Below, in pieces: positions 63,297-64,000 of a stretch of DNA of 64,000 bases; within the stretch, counting starts at the first letter, position 1, and each line of letters starts with the position of its first letter. Made by a program: the position numbers and the translations under genes. The notes beneath the pieces were generated by a model that saw only the letters and a program-made list of their open reading frames with translations, searched no databases and was not told the DNA's origin. Source of the DNA: Cupriavidus pauculus (GTDB taxonomy: Bacteria > Pseudomonadota > Gammaproteobacteria > Burkholderiales > Burkholderiaceae); the NCBI RefSeq assembly GCF_003854935.1, contig NZ_CP033969.1:3410001-3474000 (forward strand), in the 5' to 3' direction.

Positions 63297-63869
63297 ATGC
63301 CCACCGAAGCCACCGCCGGCGCCCTGCCCCGCACCCCCGCGCCTGCCCCCGGCGCCACCTCCGACACCCCCGCCGGCGCGCCGCGCGTGGTGCTTGATTC
63401 CAACGTCTGGGTGGACCTGTTGGTCTTCCGGGACCCCCACGTCGAGCCGATCCGGGCCGCGCTGGCCACGGGCGCCATCGCGCCGGTGATCCGGGCCGAC
63501 TGCCGCGAGGAACTGCGCCGCGTGCTGGCCTATCCGCAGTTTGCGCGGTTCGCGGTCGACATCGACGCGGCGCTGGCCGAGGTAGACCGCCTGGCCACGC
63601 TCGAACCGCTGCCGCCGGCCGCCGAGGCCGACGCCGTCCGCCTGCCGAAGTGCCGCGACACCGACGACCAGAAGTTCATCGAACTGGCCCACTTCGCGCG
63701 CGCCGTGCTGCTGGTGTCGAAGGACAAGGCCGTGCTGAAGCTCAGGAGCCGCCTGCGCCGCACCAGCGGCGTGGACGTGCTGCCGCCGCTGGCCTTTGCC
63801 GGCTGGCTCGGCGGCTGGCAGGCCAGCGGGCGGGCGCCCGCAGCCGCCGCCGGAACCCCGCTAGAATGA
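63297..63869 (+). CDS. PIN-domain protein, putative toxin type
   Basis: A 190-residue protein with a PIN ribonuclease-like domain. The acidic site begins [14 protein letters not shown] (about residue 34), continues with REELRRVL, and ends [13 protein letters not shown] and LVSKDKAVL, the four acidic positions of the fold. The first 30 residues are Pro/Ala-rich and unconserved-looking. The family is often labelled a toxin-antitoxin PIN toxin, but no antitoxin gene lies next to it, so a chromosomal RNA-processing role is equally possible. It is followed after 43 bases by an aminotransferase gene. Confidence 0.82.
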   Translation: MPTEATAGALPRTPAPAPGATSDTPAGAPRVVLDSNVWVDLLVFRDPHVEPIRAALATGAIAPVIRADCREELRRVLAYPQFARFAVDIDAALAEVDRLATLEPLPPAAEADAVRLPKCRDTDDQKFIELAHFARAVLLVSKDKAVLKLRSRLRRTSGVDVLPPLAFAGWLGGWQASGRAPAAAAGTPLE

Positions 63870-63912
63870 CGCTCTGCCTGCCTGCCCGAGACCTTTTCCG
63901 CCTTCGTCCCAC

Positions 63913-64000
63913 ATGTCCGAATCGACCCTTGCCCCGCTGAATCCGCCGCTGTCCCGCCTGCCCAACGTGGGCACCACGATCTTCACCGTGATGTCGGCGC
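63913..64000 (+). CDS. PLP-dependent aminotransferase, N-terminal fragment
   Basis: The first 29 codons of a class I/II aminotransferase cut by the right edge. The peptide starts MSESTLAPLNPPLSRLPNVG and continues TTIFTVMSA, the opening of the methionine aminotransferase (YbdL-like) group, which transaminates methionine with its keto acid. The identity beyond that group rests on this short stretch only. It follows the PIN gene by 43 bases on the same strand. Confidence 0.7.
   Translation, partial: MSESTLAPLNPPLSRLPNVGTTIFTVMSA

Overview
This window is high-GC DNA with dense, short-spaced genes. The gene content points to a betaproteobacterium of the Burkholderiaceae, most likely Cupriavidus or a close relative (inference). 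The reasons are an intracellular polyhydroxybutyrate depolymerase whose catalytic residues fall on the numbering known from Cupriavidus necator PhaZ1 (Cys183, Asp355, His388), a Bug-type solute-binding protein, a lone RnfB next to nth, and a complete isc operon.

Layout. 1-7.7 kb: start of lolC (minus strand), a conserved protein of unknown function, recJ, an NlpD-like lipoprotein, prfB with its programmed frameshift, a short-chain dehydrogenase and lysS. 7.8-14.5 kb: a glycine-zipper membrane protein, then on the minus strand iscR-iscS-iscU-iscA-hscB-hscA-fdx-iscX behind an IscR-type operator. 14.7-20.4 kb: two small unknown genes, uvrB, an aromatic/aspartate aminotransferase and phaZ1. 20.4-26.7 kb: two TetR regulators, rnfB-nth, and a TetR-controlled operon of Baeyer-Villiger monooxygenase, alpha/beta hydrolase and a Coq4-like protein. 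26.7-31.9 kb: RutE-like reductase, DMT exporter, DUF1841 protein, outer-membrane phospholipase A, thioredoxin-like protein, grpE and a possible 51-residue membrane protein. 31.9-37.4 kb: S4 RNA-binding protein, hemH, hrcA, then nadK and recN divergently.

37.4-40.6 kb holds a compact secretion and anchoring set. It has a lipoprotein that resembles a detached protease propeptide, a subtilisin-type protease with a GlyGly-CTERM tail, and, convergent to it, a rhombosortase, the rhomboid-family protease expected to process such tails. 40.6-50.4 kb: glnE, a YhdP/AsmA-like protein, a nitrilase-family amidase and tldD. 50.4-53.1 kb: a methyltransferase, then aroG (DAHP synthase) preceded by a 23-codon leader peptide with seven consecutive aromatic codons and a full set of competing hairpins, a classical transcription attenuator readable from the sequence. 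53.1-64 kb: two small cytochromes c, a MoxR/GNAT/VWA gene trio, a LysR regulator facing a Bug protein and an N-formylglutamate amidohydrolase-like gene, a lipoprotein, an M14 carboxypeptidase, yaaA, a PIN-domain protein and the start of an aminotransferase.

A family of intergenic inverted repeats (core CCCCTCTCCCGC and its complement) sits downstream of genes at six places. I saw no tRNA, rRNA, CRISPR array, insertion sequence or prophage. The best candidates for new biology are the aroG attenuator and the propeptide-lipoprotein/GlyGly-CTERM protease/rhombosortase locus.
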